Below, in pieces: positions 1 through 6,437 of a stretch of 34,580 nucleotides of DNA (positions are counted from its first letter, which is position 1; each line of letters opens with the position of its first letter). The notes beneath the pieces are model-generated. The model worked only from the letters and a program-made list of their open reading frames with translations. It had not been told where the DNA came from and did no database searches. A program made the translations under genes and the position numbers. Origin of the DNA: Sulfurimonadaceae bacterium. GTDB lineage: Bacteria; Campylobacterota; Campylobacteria; Campylobacterales; Sulfurimonadaceae. The stretch is taken from positions 1 to 34,580 of the forward strand of contig JAQUHB010000028.1 in the NCBI GenBank assembly GCA_028683835.1, written 5' to 3'.

Positions 1-99
1 ACTCAGTGTTCCTCTTGTCATTCCCTTTAACCATAGTGAGAATACTCCAAGTGTCGCAAAAAACACTCCACCCGCTATAAGCTGCATCGTTTCATTCAT
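1..99 (-). CDS. Small membrane protein, cut by window edge
   Basis: Seen: an open frame starting at ATG 99-97 and running off the left edge, at least 33 residues, beginning MNETMQLIAGG with a hydrophobic stretch (about residues 7-24) followed by a Lys. Its ATG overlaps the TGA of the next gene upstream as ATGA (96-99), so it is probably translationally coupled and the last visible member of the minus-strand small-gene operon. No family recognised; the C-terminus lies outside the window. Confidence 0.55.
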   Translation of the reverse strand, partial: MNETMQLIAGGVFFATLGVFSLWLKGMTRGTLS

Positions 100-407
100 A
101 ATTTAATCTCCCTTTTTATTTTTATCAAACTCATTTTGGAGTTTGTAAGATATATTTTTCCCTGTTCCAGATACTCTTCAAATGCCTCTTTGAATATTTC
201 ATCTATTGAGACTCCGCTCTCGTTCTTATAATGCTCCAATCTCTCTTTGAGCTCACGCGGAATACAAACTTCGAGGGTTGTGAATTTTGAGTTTTGCATT
301 TGCTCTCTCTTTTTCTTAGCTTCTTTTTCATTCTCTCTTCGCACGCCAGAGAGAATTGCTATTGCAAAGATGCCCATGGCTACTAACCAACCAAGACTTC
401 CATCCAT
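96..407 (-). CDS. Small membrane protein with RHH-like C-terminal half
   Basis: 103 residues. Residues 5-22 form one hydrophobic segment, followed by a Lys/Glu-rich linker (25-40) and then a segment TTLEVCIPRELKERLEHYKN with a strand-helix-helix pattern like ribbon-helix-helix DNA-binding proteins (CopG/Arc type). An AAGGA precedes the ATG by about 9 nt. It overlaps the next small gene by ATGA. Inference: a membrane-anchored RHH protein would be unusual; equally, the domain may only mediate dimerisation. Function unknown. Confidence 0.6.
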   Translation of the reverse strand: MDGSLGWLVAMGIFAIAILSGVRRENEKEAKKKREQMQNSKFTTLEVCIPRELKERLEHYKNESGVSIDEIFKEAFEEYLEQGKIYLTNSKMSLIKIKREIKL

Positions 408-452
408 TTGATTTATCCTTTATGTTTTAAATAATATGTTTCTTCATCTTTC

Positions 453-530
453 TTATTTGACTTCGCATTTATCTGCACGGATCATTCAAGAGTCTTTCAT
501 AAAGATGGTTGTGTACTTGAAGGATCGCAT
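453..530 (-). pseudogene. Vestige of a duplicated two-cysteine membrane gene
   Basis: The frame starts at ATG 530, coupled by TAATG to the stop of the gene above, and reads MRSFKYTTIFMKDS, then TGA, then MIRADKCEVK and TAA. The tail FxKDS-MIRADKCEVK matches residue for residue the C-terminus of the intact gene at 3906-4232 (FIKDSLMIRADKCEVK), and the DNA from 453 to about 499 is closely similar to 3906-3952. The remnant therefore kept the start junction and the 3' end, lost nearly all of the middle, and has a TTA-to-TGA change. Not expected to be functional. Confidence 0.7.
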
Positions 531-1018
531 TAAATCTCTTCCACCCTTAGATTCTCTTTGTCTCTTGTATCAAAGAGTCTTCTGCATCTCACATCTCTTT
601 GTGTTTTAAAATCAATACCCAAAAGCTCAACGATCTCTTTGAGTTTTTGATGATGTTCTTTGGTATGAGCCTCTATAACTGCAAGATCACATATATCCTC
701 TTGGCTTGCATCAAGGCTGAAGATGTCGCGTTCTTCATGCTTACCGCTCAGTGCTTCATGGATAAGATCATAGGTATAGATCTTGTACTCTTTTGCAAAG
801 AGAACTCCTTTTAAGCCCTGCAAGAAGATCTCTATTTTAATATCTGGATATTGGTTAAAAAAATGCTCACAGACAATCTCAAAGAGTAGAAGAGATGTTG
901 TCTCAATAAAAAGATCCTCGCCCTGATACAACACAGGAGAATAAAAGTTCATCATCTCATTGTTTATAAACAGACTCTTTGAAGTCCATCTTGCCTCTCT
1001 TATTTGTGTTAAATGCAT
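530..1018 (-). CDS. Unknown soluble protein of the small-gene operon
   Basis: 162 residues from the second of two tandem ATGs (1018), which lies 5 nt after AGGAG; the first ATG (1021) is too close to that RBS. The product is acidic, without signal peptide or membrane segment. It has a hydrophobic middle part (LLLFEIVCEHFF) and a helical C-terminal part containing HTKEHHQKLKEIVELLGIDF. It overlaps the gene above by TAATG and the vestige below by TAATG. I recognise no family. It is one of the few clearly cytosolic members of the cluster. Confidence 0.6.
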   Translation of the reverse strand: MHLTQIREARWTSKSLFINNEMMNFYSPVLYQGEDLFIETTSLLLFEIVCEHFFNQYPDIKIEIFLQGLKGVLFAKEYKIYTYDLIHEALSGKHEERDIFSLDASQEDICDLAVIEAHTKEHHQKLKEIVELLGIDFKTQRDVRCRRLFDTRDKENLRVEEI

Positions 1019-1020
1019 CA

Positions 1021-1200
1021 TTACTCCTTTGTTATGTGTTTGGAGGGTTTTACATGTAAAAAGTTGTTATGGAACTCTTCTTTTTTAGCTGCCTCTTTTT
1101 TCTCATGGATCTCTTGGCCGTTTCTTAAGATTATGGCTAAAAGAAGTAAAGCTCCTGTAATGGAACCTAATATCTCAAAGCCTAAAGTCGGATCATCCAT
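1021..1200 (-). CDS. 59-residue single-pass membrane protein
   Basis: MDDPTLGFEILG start, hydrophobic segment about residues 8-25, then a charged Lys/Glu/His tail (EIHEKKEAAKKEEF). The ATG directly follows the TAG of the preceding gene (TAGATG), and AAGGAG lies just upstream inside that gene's last codons. Its stop overlaps the next start. Short but supported by the tight junctions on both sides and by the RBS. No family recognised. Confidence 0.6.
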   Translation of the reverse strand: MDDPTLGFEILGSITGALLLLAIILRNGQEIHEKKEAAKKEEFHNNFLHVKPSKHITKE

Positions 1201-1344
1201 CTATGTCTCCTTTTTATTTGCTGTATCACTGTGTGATCTTTCCTCATTTTTACTCTCATGCAATCGTCTGCCATAATGGGCAAACAGTGCAATGAGTATT
1301 AAACTAGTTGTAAAAATAAGACCTGTAATCGTTAAACTGCTCAT
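1201..1344 (-). CDS. 47-residue single-pass membrane protein
   Basis: Reads MSSLTITGLIFTTSLILIAL followed by FAHYGRRLHESKNEERSHSD and a polar end. There is one hydrophobic segment (residues 4-22), an Arg/Lys-rich stop-transfer sequence and a polar tail. GGAGAGG sits a few bases before the ATG. It is immediately followed by the 59-residue membrane gene, and the two are similar in layout (short N-terminus, one membrane helix, charged tail). Unrecognised family. Confidence 0.6.
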   Translation of the reverse strand: MSSLTITGLIFTTSLILIALFAHYGRRLHESKNEERSHSDTANKKET

Positions 1345-1386
1345 CTACCTCTCCTCCAATGAAATATAGTACAAAGAAATATTTTC

Positions 1387-1671
1387 CTACTTACTCTTGT
1401 CATCCTCTTCCTTTATCTCTTTAAAACAGCTATTCATTTGCTTATATGCCCGAAAAAGCCCCAGATAAGAAGCCATTAAAAACATCACGATACTGTCAAG
1501 CAGTAGCATCTTGTAAAAGGGTGGATAGAAATAGGACTCTATGATAAAAAACAAAGTCACACCTCCCATAAAGAGAAGTGTTTCTTTTGTGGTGAAATAG
1601 ATACGCATACCACCAAATGTCAAAATACTAAAAAACAGTGTTAGTCCATAAGCTGTATAGATATCACTCAT
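1387..1671 (-). CDS. Small polytopic membrane protein
   Basis: 94 residues starting MSDIYTAYGLTLFF. The start at 1671 is chosen because the AGGAGG upstream is correctly spaced for it and because its ATG overlaps the TGA of the gene above (ATGA); a longer version from 1686 would include the RBS in its coding part. About three hydrophobic segments (7-22, 32-46, 55-73) are followed by a charged tail ending EEDDKSK. No family recognised. Confidence 0.6.
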   Translation of the reverse strand: MSDIYTAYGLTLFFSILTFGGMRIYFTTKETLLFMGGVTLFFIIESYFYPPFYKMLLLDSIVMFLMASYLGLFRAYKQMNSCFKEIKEEDDKSK

Positions 1672-1955
1672 CTTCCCTCCTCGCATATCTTAATATCTTT
1701 CATGTAGTCCCCTTTTATAAAATGCTCCTGTTTTAAATCAAGACTCCAGCCTCTCTCTTTGGAAACGAGATAACTTCCTGCATAGCCACCGCCGCACACC
1801 ACTGTCTTTCCTGATCCAAACAGTTTAATAAGCTCTTTTTCTCTATATTCTTGTTCAGATTTTATATGACGAGGATAAGCTACCAGCAGGACAATCCCAC
1901 CTATCAGTCCAATAAGAGCCAATACAAACTTCAGCTCTTCATCTTCATTTTTCAT
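1668..1955 (-). CDS. Membrane-anchored two-cysteine domain protein (paralogue B)
   Basis: 95 residues: an acidic N-terminus, a membrane segment at about 9-27, then an extracytoplasmic part. The part after residue 42 has a pattern F-x2-G-K-x-V-V-C, then SYLVSKERGWSLDL, FIKGDYM and a final I-x-I-C. The same order of residues occurs in the proteins at 3906-4232 and, more loosely, 3226-3726. Inference: the two Cys may form a disulfide in the periplasm. It overlaps the gene above by 11 nt and the gene below by 4 nt (ATGA). Function unknown. Confidence 0.65.
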   Translation of the reverse strand: MKNEDEELKFVLALIGLIGGIVLLVAYPRHIKSEQEYREKELIKLFGSGKTVVCGGGYAGSYLVSKERGWSLDLKQEHFIKGDYMKDIKICEEGR

Positions 1956-2361
1956 CTTCTACTACTCCTTGAGAGATCATCTGTGTTCTCTCTTCAATCA
2001 CATACTGCTGATGCTTACATGCATAGATGGCATGAAACTCTCTTTTATATCTGCCATCGACGCTGTAGTACTGCCACAAGAACCCTAGGAACCTTTTTTT
2101 GACTATCAGCTCCTCTGGGTGCTGGCACAGCAGTGTGTGGTAGTTAAAACTTGAACCCTTGTGTTTGGTGGTGAATCTTTTAATTCCCTCTATGCTGTAC
2201 TTTTGAGTCTCTGTGTCATAGGTCAAAGTTGCTTCATGATATATATATGCCTCATCCTCACAATCTAAGAAGTAAAATCTCTCACCTATTGGGTTTACAC
2301 TCATCGTTTTAGCGTGTTCGTTGACATAGATATCAACATCTTTATAGATAATCTCTTTCAT
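1945..2361 (-). CDS. Unknown soluble protein of the small-gene operon
   Basis: 138 residues beginning MKEIIYKDVDIYVNEHAK. No signal peptide or membrane helix. The composition is rich in aromatic residues and alternating strand-like segments (DIYVNEHAKTMSVNPIGERF, EAYIYHEATLTYD), suggesting a beta-rich fold, followed by a helix-forming C-terminus. It contains several Cys and His (LDCEDE, LLCQHPEE, YACKHQQY) that could bind a metal, but the spacing matches no motif I know. An AGGAGAG-type RBS precedes the ATG. Confidence 0.6.
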   Translation of the reverse strand: MKEIIYKDVDIYVNEHAKTMSVNPIGERFYFLDCEDEAYIYHEATLTYDTETQKYSIEGIKRFTTKHKGSSFNYHTLLCQHPEELIVKKRFLGFLWQYYSVDGRYKREFHAIYACKHQQYVIEERTQMISQGVVEDEK

Positions 2362-2389
2362 CTTTTATCTCTCCTCTTTCTTATTAGAT

Positions 2390-2662
2390 CTATTCAATTG
2401 CGCATTCATCTTCAAATACAGCTATATGTTTTTGAATCTGTGCATAGCCTCTTCTTTGCTTTTCAAGGCTGCAGCGAAGTGTGCAAGCCTTTGCATCATC
2501 AAGTGTCGCATGAGTGGTTTTAAGCACACCGGTAGCTCGTTTGTTTTTAAGTGAGCCATATCTTCTCTCTAATAAAAACTCGCCAAAGAGGTTTGGGTGT
2601 ATTGCAAAGCTGTAATACCTGATACGTTCTTTGACAGATCTGTATAAGGTAAATTCCAACAT
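2390..2662 (-). CDS. WGR-domain protein
   Basis: 90 residues, essentially one WGR domain. Seen: an N-terminal strand MLEFTLYR, YYSFAIHPNLFGEFLLERRYGSLKN in place of the usual fY-x-dLfG-w-l-x-r-xWGR core (Trp replaced by Tyr, and Arg by Ser), a TLDDAKA helix, and a final EKQRRGY as in family members (EKxxKGY). WGR domains occur in PARPs and in small bacterial proteins and bind nucleic acids; the bacterial stand-alone role is unknown. It is the only recognisable domain in an operon of membrane proteins. Confidence 0.75.
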   Translation of the reverse strand: MLEFTLYRSVKERIRYYSFAIHPNLFGEFLLERRYGSLKNKRATGVLKTTHATLDDAKACTLRCSLEKQRRGYAQIQKHIAVFEDECAIE

Positions 2663-2664
2663 AT

Positions 2665-3081
2665 CTAATCCTTCCCATTGATGTTATACACAGGTTTGGT
2701 CTGTGCAAAGAAGGCAAACACCGCAAAGAGAATAAATGCAGCTGCGACACTTATGGGGATAAAAAGAACCACCTGCGCTAGTGAACCTTTGAGCGCTAAG
2801 CTAAAGGTGGTCTTTTTAAAGTTATTGAGCAGTGTAAAAAACAGCACTGCTGCTCCGATAATCAGTATCACCCATCCATTGAGGGGATCTTCAAATGTTT
2901 TTTTCACTAAACCGCTCACTGAGAACAGCAACATCGCATAGGAGATGAAATAGGCTCCTAGATGCTCGATGGTAAAGAACTGGTAGTGTCCTACTCTCAT
3001 AGAGTATGTATTGAACCACTCAATAAATCCGTAGATCAGCATTCCTGTGATTATGATCCCTATTATCCATAACATCAACAT
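2665..3081 (-). CDS. Four-helix membrane protein
   Basis: 138 residues from ATG 3081, which follows AAGGAG by 7-8 nt; a longer reading from 3141 would run through the upstream gene. Membrane segments at about residues 3-20, 37-58, 69-88 and 104-127 are seen, with a short polar end (QTKPVYNINGKD). It overlaps the end of the 54-residue gene above. No recognised family; a component of the same membrane-protein operon. Confidence 0.6.
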   Translation of the reverse strand: MLMLWIIGIIITGMLIYGFIEWFNTYSMRVGHYQFFTIEHLGAYFISYAMLLFSVSGLVKKTFEDPLNGWVILIIGAAVLFFTLLNNFKKTTFSLALKGSLAQVVLFIPISVAAAFILFAVFAFFAQTKPVYNINGKD

Positions 3082-3239
3082 CTTTTCTCTCCTTTCTCCT
3101 CTTGCAACTGTTTCTCTAACTCTTGGATACGCTTTTGACATGCGTCATCCTCTTTCTCTTCTCTCAACAACTGGAAGAGCATCAGTACTGAGAATCCCAT
3201 AAGGATTATTGATATGATCTCCAGGTTATCCGTTATCAT
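3075..3239 (-). CDS. 54-residue membrane anchor with coiled coil
   Basis: Starts MITDNLEIISIILMGFSVLM, with AAGGAG 6-7 nt upstream. One membrane segment (residues 7-23) is followed by a strongly charged heptad-like region (EEKEDDACQKRIQELEKQLQ) and a C-terminal Cys. The layout (helix plus short cytoplasmic coiled coil) is the same as in the 53-residue protein at 3727-3888 and resembles PspB-like anchors in shape only. It overlaps the gene above by 14 nt. Confidence 0.6.
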   Translation of the reverse strand: MITDNLEIISIILMGFSVLMLFQLLREEKEDDACQKRIQELEKQLQEEKGEKRC

Positions 3240-3726
3240 GGTTGTCTCCTTTTTGAAGTAACTGTTTTTGAATCTTCTGTGATCTCTCAACTCTCCAAAT
3301 CACATAAAACCCGATACACATAGAAAGGACACCCAAAGATATAAAGAGGATCTCCGCTCTATTAAATGGCTTCGCACGGGTGAGCTGTGACTCACAGTTC
3401 TCATCGATCATATTAAACCCTCTGTCACCTACAAAGAGGAGTTTGTTCTCTTTAATCACTGAGGTTTTATTACTAAAGAGCCCTGCTGTATCGTTGTAGC
3501 AGATGAGCTCATGGCCTGCATTAAAATCGTTTTGCAGGAGTCTTAGAGTCTCTAGATTGCCCCAGATATCTATAGCAAGTGCTGTAAAGAAAAAAAATGC
3601 TATAAGCTTGATGATCCACAGCCCCTTTTTATAGGTCATATACATCAATGCATAAAAGAGCATGACCATCATACTTATCATTACAAACCCCATCAACTGA
3701 TCTCTGGCTATTAAAAACAGATCCAT
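3226..3726 (-). CDS. Membrane protein with extracytoplasmic two-cysteine loop (paralogue A)
   Basis: 166 residues. Two N-terminal membrane segments (about 10-30 and 37-55), a loop of about 65 residues, a third segment (128-145) and a charged tail (KIQKQLLQKGDNHDNG). The loop carries FNAGHELICYND, LFSNKTSVIKENKLLFVGD and NMIDENCES, i.e. the same order F-x2-G-x3-I-C, S-N/K, F-[VI]-[GK]-D and a final I-x2-x-C seen in the proteins at 1668 and 3906. Its ATG directly follows the TAA of the gene above. Function unknown. Confidence 0.65.
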   Translation of the reverse strand: MDLFLIARDQLMGFVMISMMVMLFYALMYMTYKKGLWIIKLIAFFFFTALAIDIWGNLETLRLLQNDFNAGHELICYNDTAGLFSNKTSVIKENKLLFVGDRGFNMIDENCESQLTRAKPFNRAEILFISLGVLSMCIGFYVIWRVERSQKIQKQLLQKGDNHDNG

Positions 3727-3888
3727 TTAAAACCTCTGTGCTTCTATCTTGTTTTGTAGTTCATCTAATTTCTTCTCTAGGGCATCTATTCTGGCTCTGC
3801 TCTTTTCATCCCTATTACATCTTCTAAAATATGATTCACTTACTCCAGCAATAGTAAGAGCTATCATCACAATGGCAAACGTACTCAT
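3727..3888 (-). CDS. 53-residue membrane anchor with coiled coil
   Basis: Reads MSTFAIVMIALTIAGVSESY then a basic junction FRRCNRDEKSR and a heptad-like ARIDALEKKLDELQNKIEAQ. CAAGGAG precedes the ATG, and the TAA is followed at once by the ATG of the next gene. Size and layout resemble PspB-type or other coiled-coil anchors, but no PspA/PspC partner is visible. It is similar in design to the 54-residue gene at 3075, possibly an old duplication. Confidence 0.6.
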   Translation of the reverse strand: MSTFAIVMIALTIAGVSESYFRRCNRDEKSRARIDALEKKLDELQNKIEAQRF

Positions 3889-3905
3889 TTAATTCTCCTT
3901 GTTTA

Positions 3906-4232
3906 TTATTTGACTTCGCATTTATCAGCTCGTATCATTAAAGAGTCTTTGATGAAAGTATCATCCTCAAGCTGCCACTCTTTATTTGAGACTCTGTATC
4001 TGTTACTGTCAACACCTCTGCATATAAAGATTGTTCCCTTTTTAAATTGTGCGATATTACTCTCTATAGTGGATTTGATATCACTTGAGACATATAGATT
4101 TAAACCAATCCAGAAAAATACCGATCCAAAGATATATCTCAATGCGTGTTTGCAGTAAACAAGAGCAAGGCTGATTGTAATGAAACCAAAGATACTTGCC
4201 ACTACGATTTCACGATCAAGATACTCAAACAT
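3906..4232 (-). CDS. Membrane-anchored two-cysteine domain protein (paralogue C)
   Basis: 108 residues, start MFEYLDREIVVASIFGFI at ATG 4232 because AGAGGAG is correctly placed; a longer start at 4259 lacks an RBS. Two membrane segments (about 9-25 and 30-49), then the outer domain: QFKKGTIFICRG, a RYRVSNKEWQLEDDTFIKD stretch and final MIRADKCEVK. This is the best-preserved copy of the two-Cys pattern shared with 1668-1955 and 3226-3726; its 3' end is duplicated in the vestige at 453-530. Overlaps the preceding gene by 8 nt. Confidence 0.65.
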   Translation of the reverse strand: MFEYLDREIVVASIFGFITISLALVYCKHALRYIFGSVFFWIGLNLYVSSDIKSTIESNIAQFKKGTIFICRGVDSNRYRVSNKEWQLEDDTFIKDSLMIRADKCEVK

Positions 4233-4701
4233 GTGCCAACTCCTCTTTGATCGCTTCACTTGCTTTTTTGACTATTTGTTTCTTGCCTCTTTTTTTAAGA
4301 GGAGATTTTTTATGAGAATAGATCTCTTCACTCTCTAGCACCGTTACAACCATGTTGTCCACTACACGAATACGAAACCCCTCGCTGGTGTAGGTACCGT
4401 TTCCCAAAGAGCTGATCTGCTTTTTTAAAGATGCCGGCACTATCTCGCGATGCAGCTTCTCTAAATCCAACTTGTAGACTCTCTCCAGATATCGTAGAGT
4501 TGCGTGTTCACTGACGATAAGTTCTTTTGAAGAGGTTTGCAGTTTCATAAGCTGCTCTTTATAGCTTTGGAGCTGTTTGTTTTTTACGGAGATGTTCTCT
4601 TGCACAAGATGCATCTGTGAAGCTAAATATTGCAGCTCTGTTTCTATTTTAGAGATCAGCACCTGTGTGTTTTTAATGTTGGCACTACTCGTCATACTCA
4701 T
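4225..4701 (-). CDS. Coiled-coil protein with HA-x2-RY-x-ER domain
   Basis: 158 residues from ATG 4701 (AGGAG 7 nt upstream). Residues 10-60 form a coiled coil; residues 65-125 contain SEHATLRYLERVYKLDLEKL and a beta-rich GNGTYTSEGFRIRVVDNMVV. The HAxxRYLER signature is common in phage and plasmid proteins of unknown role and recalls the BrnT/DUF4258 toxin-like fold (HA-x2-R-x2-ER), although I cannot show that the family is the same. The C-terminus is Lys-rich. It is the first gene of the minus-strand operon, next to an operator-like region. Confidence 0.65.
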   Translation of the reverse strand: MSMTSSANIKNTQVLISKIETELQYLASQMHLVQENISVKNKQLQSYKEQLMKLQTSSKELIVSEHATLRYLERVYKLDLEKLHREIVPASLKKQISSLGNGTYTSEGFRIRVVDNMVVTVLESEEIYSHKKSPLKKRGKKQIVKKASEAIKEELAHV

Positions 4702-4770
4702 CTGTTTTCTCCTATATTGATTTGTAGAAATTGTAAGATTGTAGAGCGAAGCTCTCATTTCTCAGGGGAC

Positions 4771-4843
4771 AGTATAATATAACTACTAAATCAAAACAAG
4801 TGTAGTTACTTAAAATAATGAGTAAATTTTTAAATATAACTAC
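4771..4843. promoter_or_regulatory. Operator-like repeats between divergent units
   Basis: TAACTAC occurs at 4780-4786 and 4837-4843, with its reverse complement GTAGTTA at 4802-4808. The first two form an inverted repeat spaced by 15 nt, overlapping the probable -10 region (AT-rich, 4773-4781) of the minus-strand operon. This suggests a repressor site; the regulator is not identified. Confidence 0.4.
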
Positions 4844-4922
4844 ATTTTACATATTTTTATAGTCATAGAACAGATTTTATGACGTTTTGCAAGTGGGTAT
4901 TTACGTTTCTTTAGAGTACCGC

Positions 4923-4931
4923 TGTTATAAT
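4923..4931 (+). promoter_or_regulatory. Extended -10 promoter
   Basis: TGTTATAAT is a perfect extended -10 (TGnTATAAT) 32 nt before the TTG start of the HsdS-like gene; no convincing -35, as is common in Campylobacterota. Confidence 0.55.
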
Positions 4932-4962
4932 TGCTTTAGTTATACGAGGACAAGGTGATATA

Positions 4963-5781
4963 TTGCAGAAGTTAAATGAAAAGTTTTGTAAAAAGCTCTA
5001 TGAAGTGTTTGGTGATATTAAATTAGTAACCCTTGGCGATCTTGTTAAAAAGATCGCTATTGTCTCCAAGGTGCGTATCGGCAGTGAAGAAAGAATGACA
5101 GATCAGTTTTACCAAGAGATCTCACTGAGTGATATAGACAGCTATGGAATCATCCACCCTCCTCGTAATCAAAAAGAGTTAGGAAAAGCCAATGCGACAG
5201 CGCTTGCTAATCAAACTCTAAATCCTGGAGATATTGTGCTCTCTCATAGAGCGAGGACCCTTACTCTTGGATTGTTTGATGGAAGATATGATCAATATCC
5301 CCTCATCGCTCAAAACAGTATGATGCGTATACAGTTTGCACAGGATAGAAAAGTTAATACTCCTTTATTTATACAGGCATATCTAAGACTGCATCTTGTC
5401 CGTTCTCATCTTAACTCCATCACTGAAGAATCAGAGAAAAAACAGCCTCTAAGTGCTTCTCATCTTTTAGATCTTCCAATTCCCTACTTTGAGGAGCATC
5501 AAAACCCTTATAGTCTCAAAGATCTTTATTATGGACGCATAGACACCTACAATGAGATAAGCCGTATGGCATCACATATGCGCTCTTTAGAGCAAAAAGG
5601 TCGTTTGATGTATGAAGAGATGCTTCGGATCTATCTGCAAAACGATGATATCCCCCAAACAATGGAAGATGATAAGATGTTCATAAAACACCTTCATGAG
5701 ATAAGGGAGAGTTTAGATACCTATCTGAGTGACTATAAAAAGAGAATGGATGATCATATCATGGTAGAGGAGAATCAATAA
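4963..5781 (+). CDS. Orphan HsdS-like protein with one target-recognition domain
   Basis: 272 residues, TTG start 5 nt after AAGGTG. Residues 15-190 follow the type I restriction specificity (HsdS) half-subunit plan: LGDLVKKIAIVSK at the start, LNPGDIVLSHRAR (the usual 'G-D-hydrophobic-s-x-r'), PLIAQNSMMRIQF, TPLFIQAYLRLHL, and LSASHLLDLPIPYF before a helix. A C-terminal coiled coil (195-265) stands where the conserved spacer of HsdS lies. Normal HsdS has two such halves and about 400 residues, and works with HsdM. No methylase or nuclease is in the window. It may bind DNA as a dimer. Confidence 0.6.
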   Translation: MQKLNEKFCKKLYEVFGDIKLVTLGDLVKKIAIVSKVRIGSEERMTDQFYQEISLSDIDSYGIIHPPRNQKELGKANATALANQTLNPGDIVLSHRARTLTLGLFDGRYDQYPLIAQNSMMRIQFAQDRKVNTPLFIQAYLRLHLVRSHLNSITEESEKKQPLSASHLLDLPIPYFEEHQNPYSLKDLYYGRIDTYNEISRMASHMRSLEQKGRLMYEEMLRIYLQNDDIPQTMEDDKMFIKHLHEIRESLDTYLSDYKKRMDDHIMVEENQ

Positions 5782-5957
5782 TGGATATGGAGCACAGAAT
5801 GCTTGTTGCACTTGCAATACTGCTTGTTTTAGTATCGATCTATCTCAATGATTTTACTGGTGTTTTATTTTTTATACTCTTTTTTGGATTCTTTAAAATC
5901 GTGTTGATGAATCCAAAGTATGAATCCCTTAGGGAGAGATTTGAGAGTTTGTTTTAG
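5781..5957 (+). CDS. 58-residue two-helix membrane protein
   Basis: Starts at ATG 5781, overlapping the TAA of the HsdS-like gene (TAATG), so it is probably co-translated. Two hydrophobic segments (residues 7-20 and 25-43) are followed by MNPKYESLRERFESLF, a basic cytoplasmic tail. No family recognised. Its coupling to an HsdS-like gene suggests a shared role, perhaps anchoring. Confidence 0.6.
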   Translation: MDMEHRMLVALAILLVLVSIYLNDFTGVLFFILFFGFFKIVLMNPKYESLRERFESLF

Positions 5958-6082
5958 CGTGCTGCTGATGTAATAACTAAAGATTTGATACTACCCTACC
6001 CTTGATATTAGTGCATACAGACAATGAGGTACTCTATTGTAGTGTCATTAACTAGTAAGAAAAATATCAATCATTTTTTTTA

Positions 6083-6317
6083 TTTTCCCATCATGAGGAC
6101 ATTGTATTTCCTATGATGAGGACTTATTATAAAGATAATCAAAAAAATTTGTTTATCCAGTTTTTTTCTTATCTTGAGGACTAATTATTTCCCATCATGA
6201 GGACTTTTCTAATAGAGGTGTCTTTTTTATTATTTACAAAATAGATTTTTTCCTATCTTGAGGACAAATCAACAAAAGTTGTTATACTTGTCAATTTTTT
6301 TTTCCCATATTGAGGAT
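6083..6317 (+). repeat. Left iteron block of the origin (6 copies)
   Basis: Direct 17-bp iterons with consensus TTTCCCATCATGAGGAC at 6084-6100, 6107-6123, 6165-6181, 6188-6204, 6249-6265 and 6301-6317; the last ones vary (CTATCTTGAGGAC, CATATTGAGGAT). Spacing is uneven and loosely paired. Such arrays bind Rep_3 initiators at iteron plasmid origins. Confidence 0.85.
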
Positions 6318-6437
6318 ATTTAAACTAAATTTTTATCTTCAAATTAAAAAAATTGTTTTCATTTCACTATTTTTTGTATTATAGGAGTTTTTTGTATTGA
6401 TTAGTTATAAAAAAGGTACAGCAATTACTCTAATAAT
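6318..6437. other. AT-rich centre of the origin
   Basis: About 120 bp without iterons, almost all A/T, between the two opposed iteron blocks. Probable DNA unwinding element of the replication origin (inference from position and composition). I found no convincing DnaA box inside it; TTTATCCAG at 6152-6160 is only a weak match. Confidence 0.5.

Noticed and set aside
488-490. In-frame TGA codons in two broken genes as a sign of TGA recoding
   Set aside because: Many intact genes in the window end at TGA in ATGA overlaps, so TGA is a normal stop here.
2547-2750. Other reading frames overlapping the WGR and four-helix genes
   Set aside because: They lack RBS, run antisense or out of frame through better-supported genes and have unnatural composition.
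1-4701. Filamentous phage (inovirus) module suggested by many tiny membrane proteins
   Set aside because: No Zot-like ATPase, no rolling-circle Rep, and no recognisable coat-protein signal peptide pattern.
1-4701. Part of a conjugative type IV secretion operon
   Set aside because: No VirB4, VirB11, VirD4, relaxase or TraG/TraI feature is seen in the window; possible only if the neighbouring sequence shows it.
6152-6160. DnaA box-like TTTATCCAG near the iterons
   Set aside because: Two mismatches to TTATCCACA and no second copy; not better than chance in AT-rich DNA.
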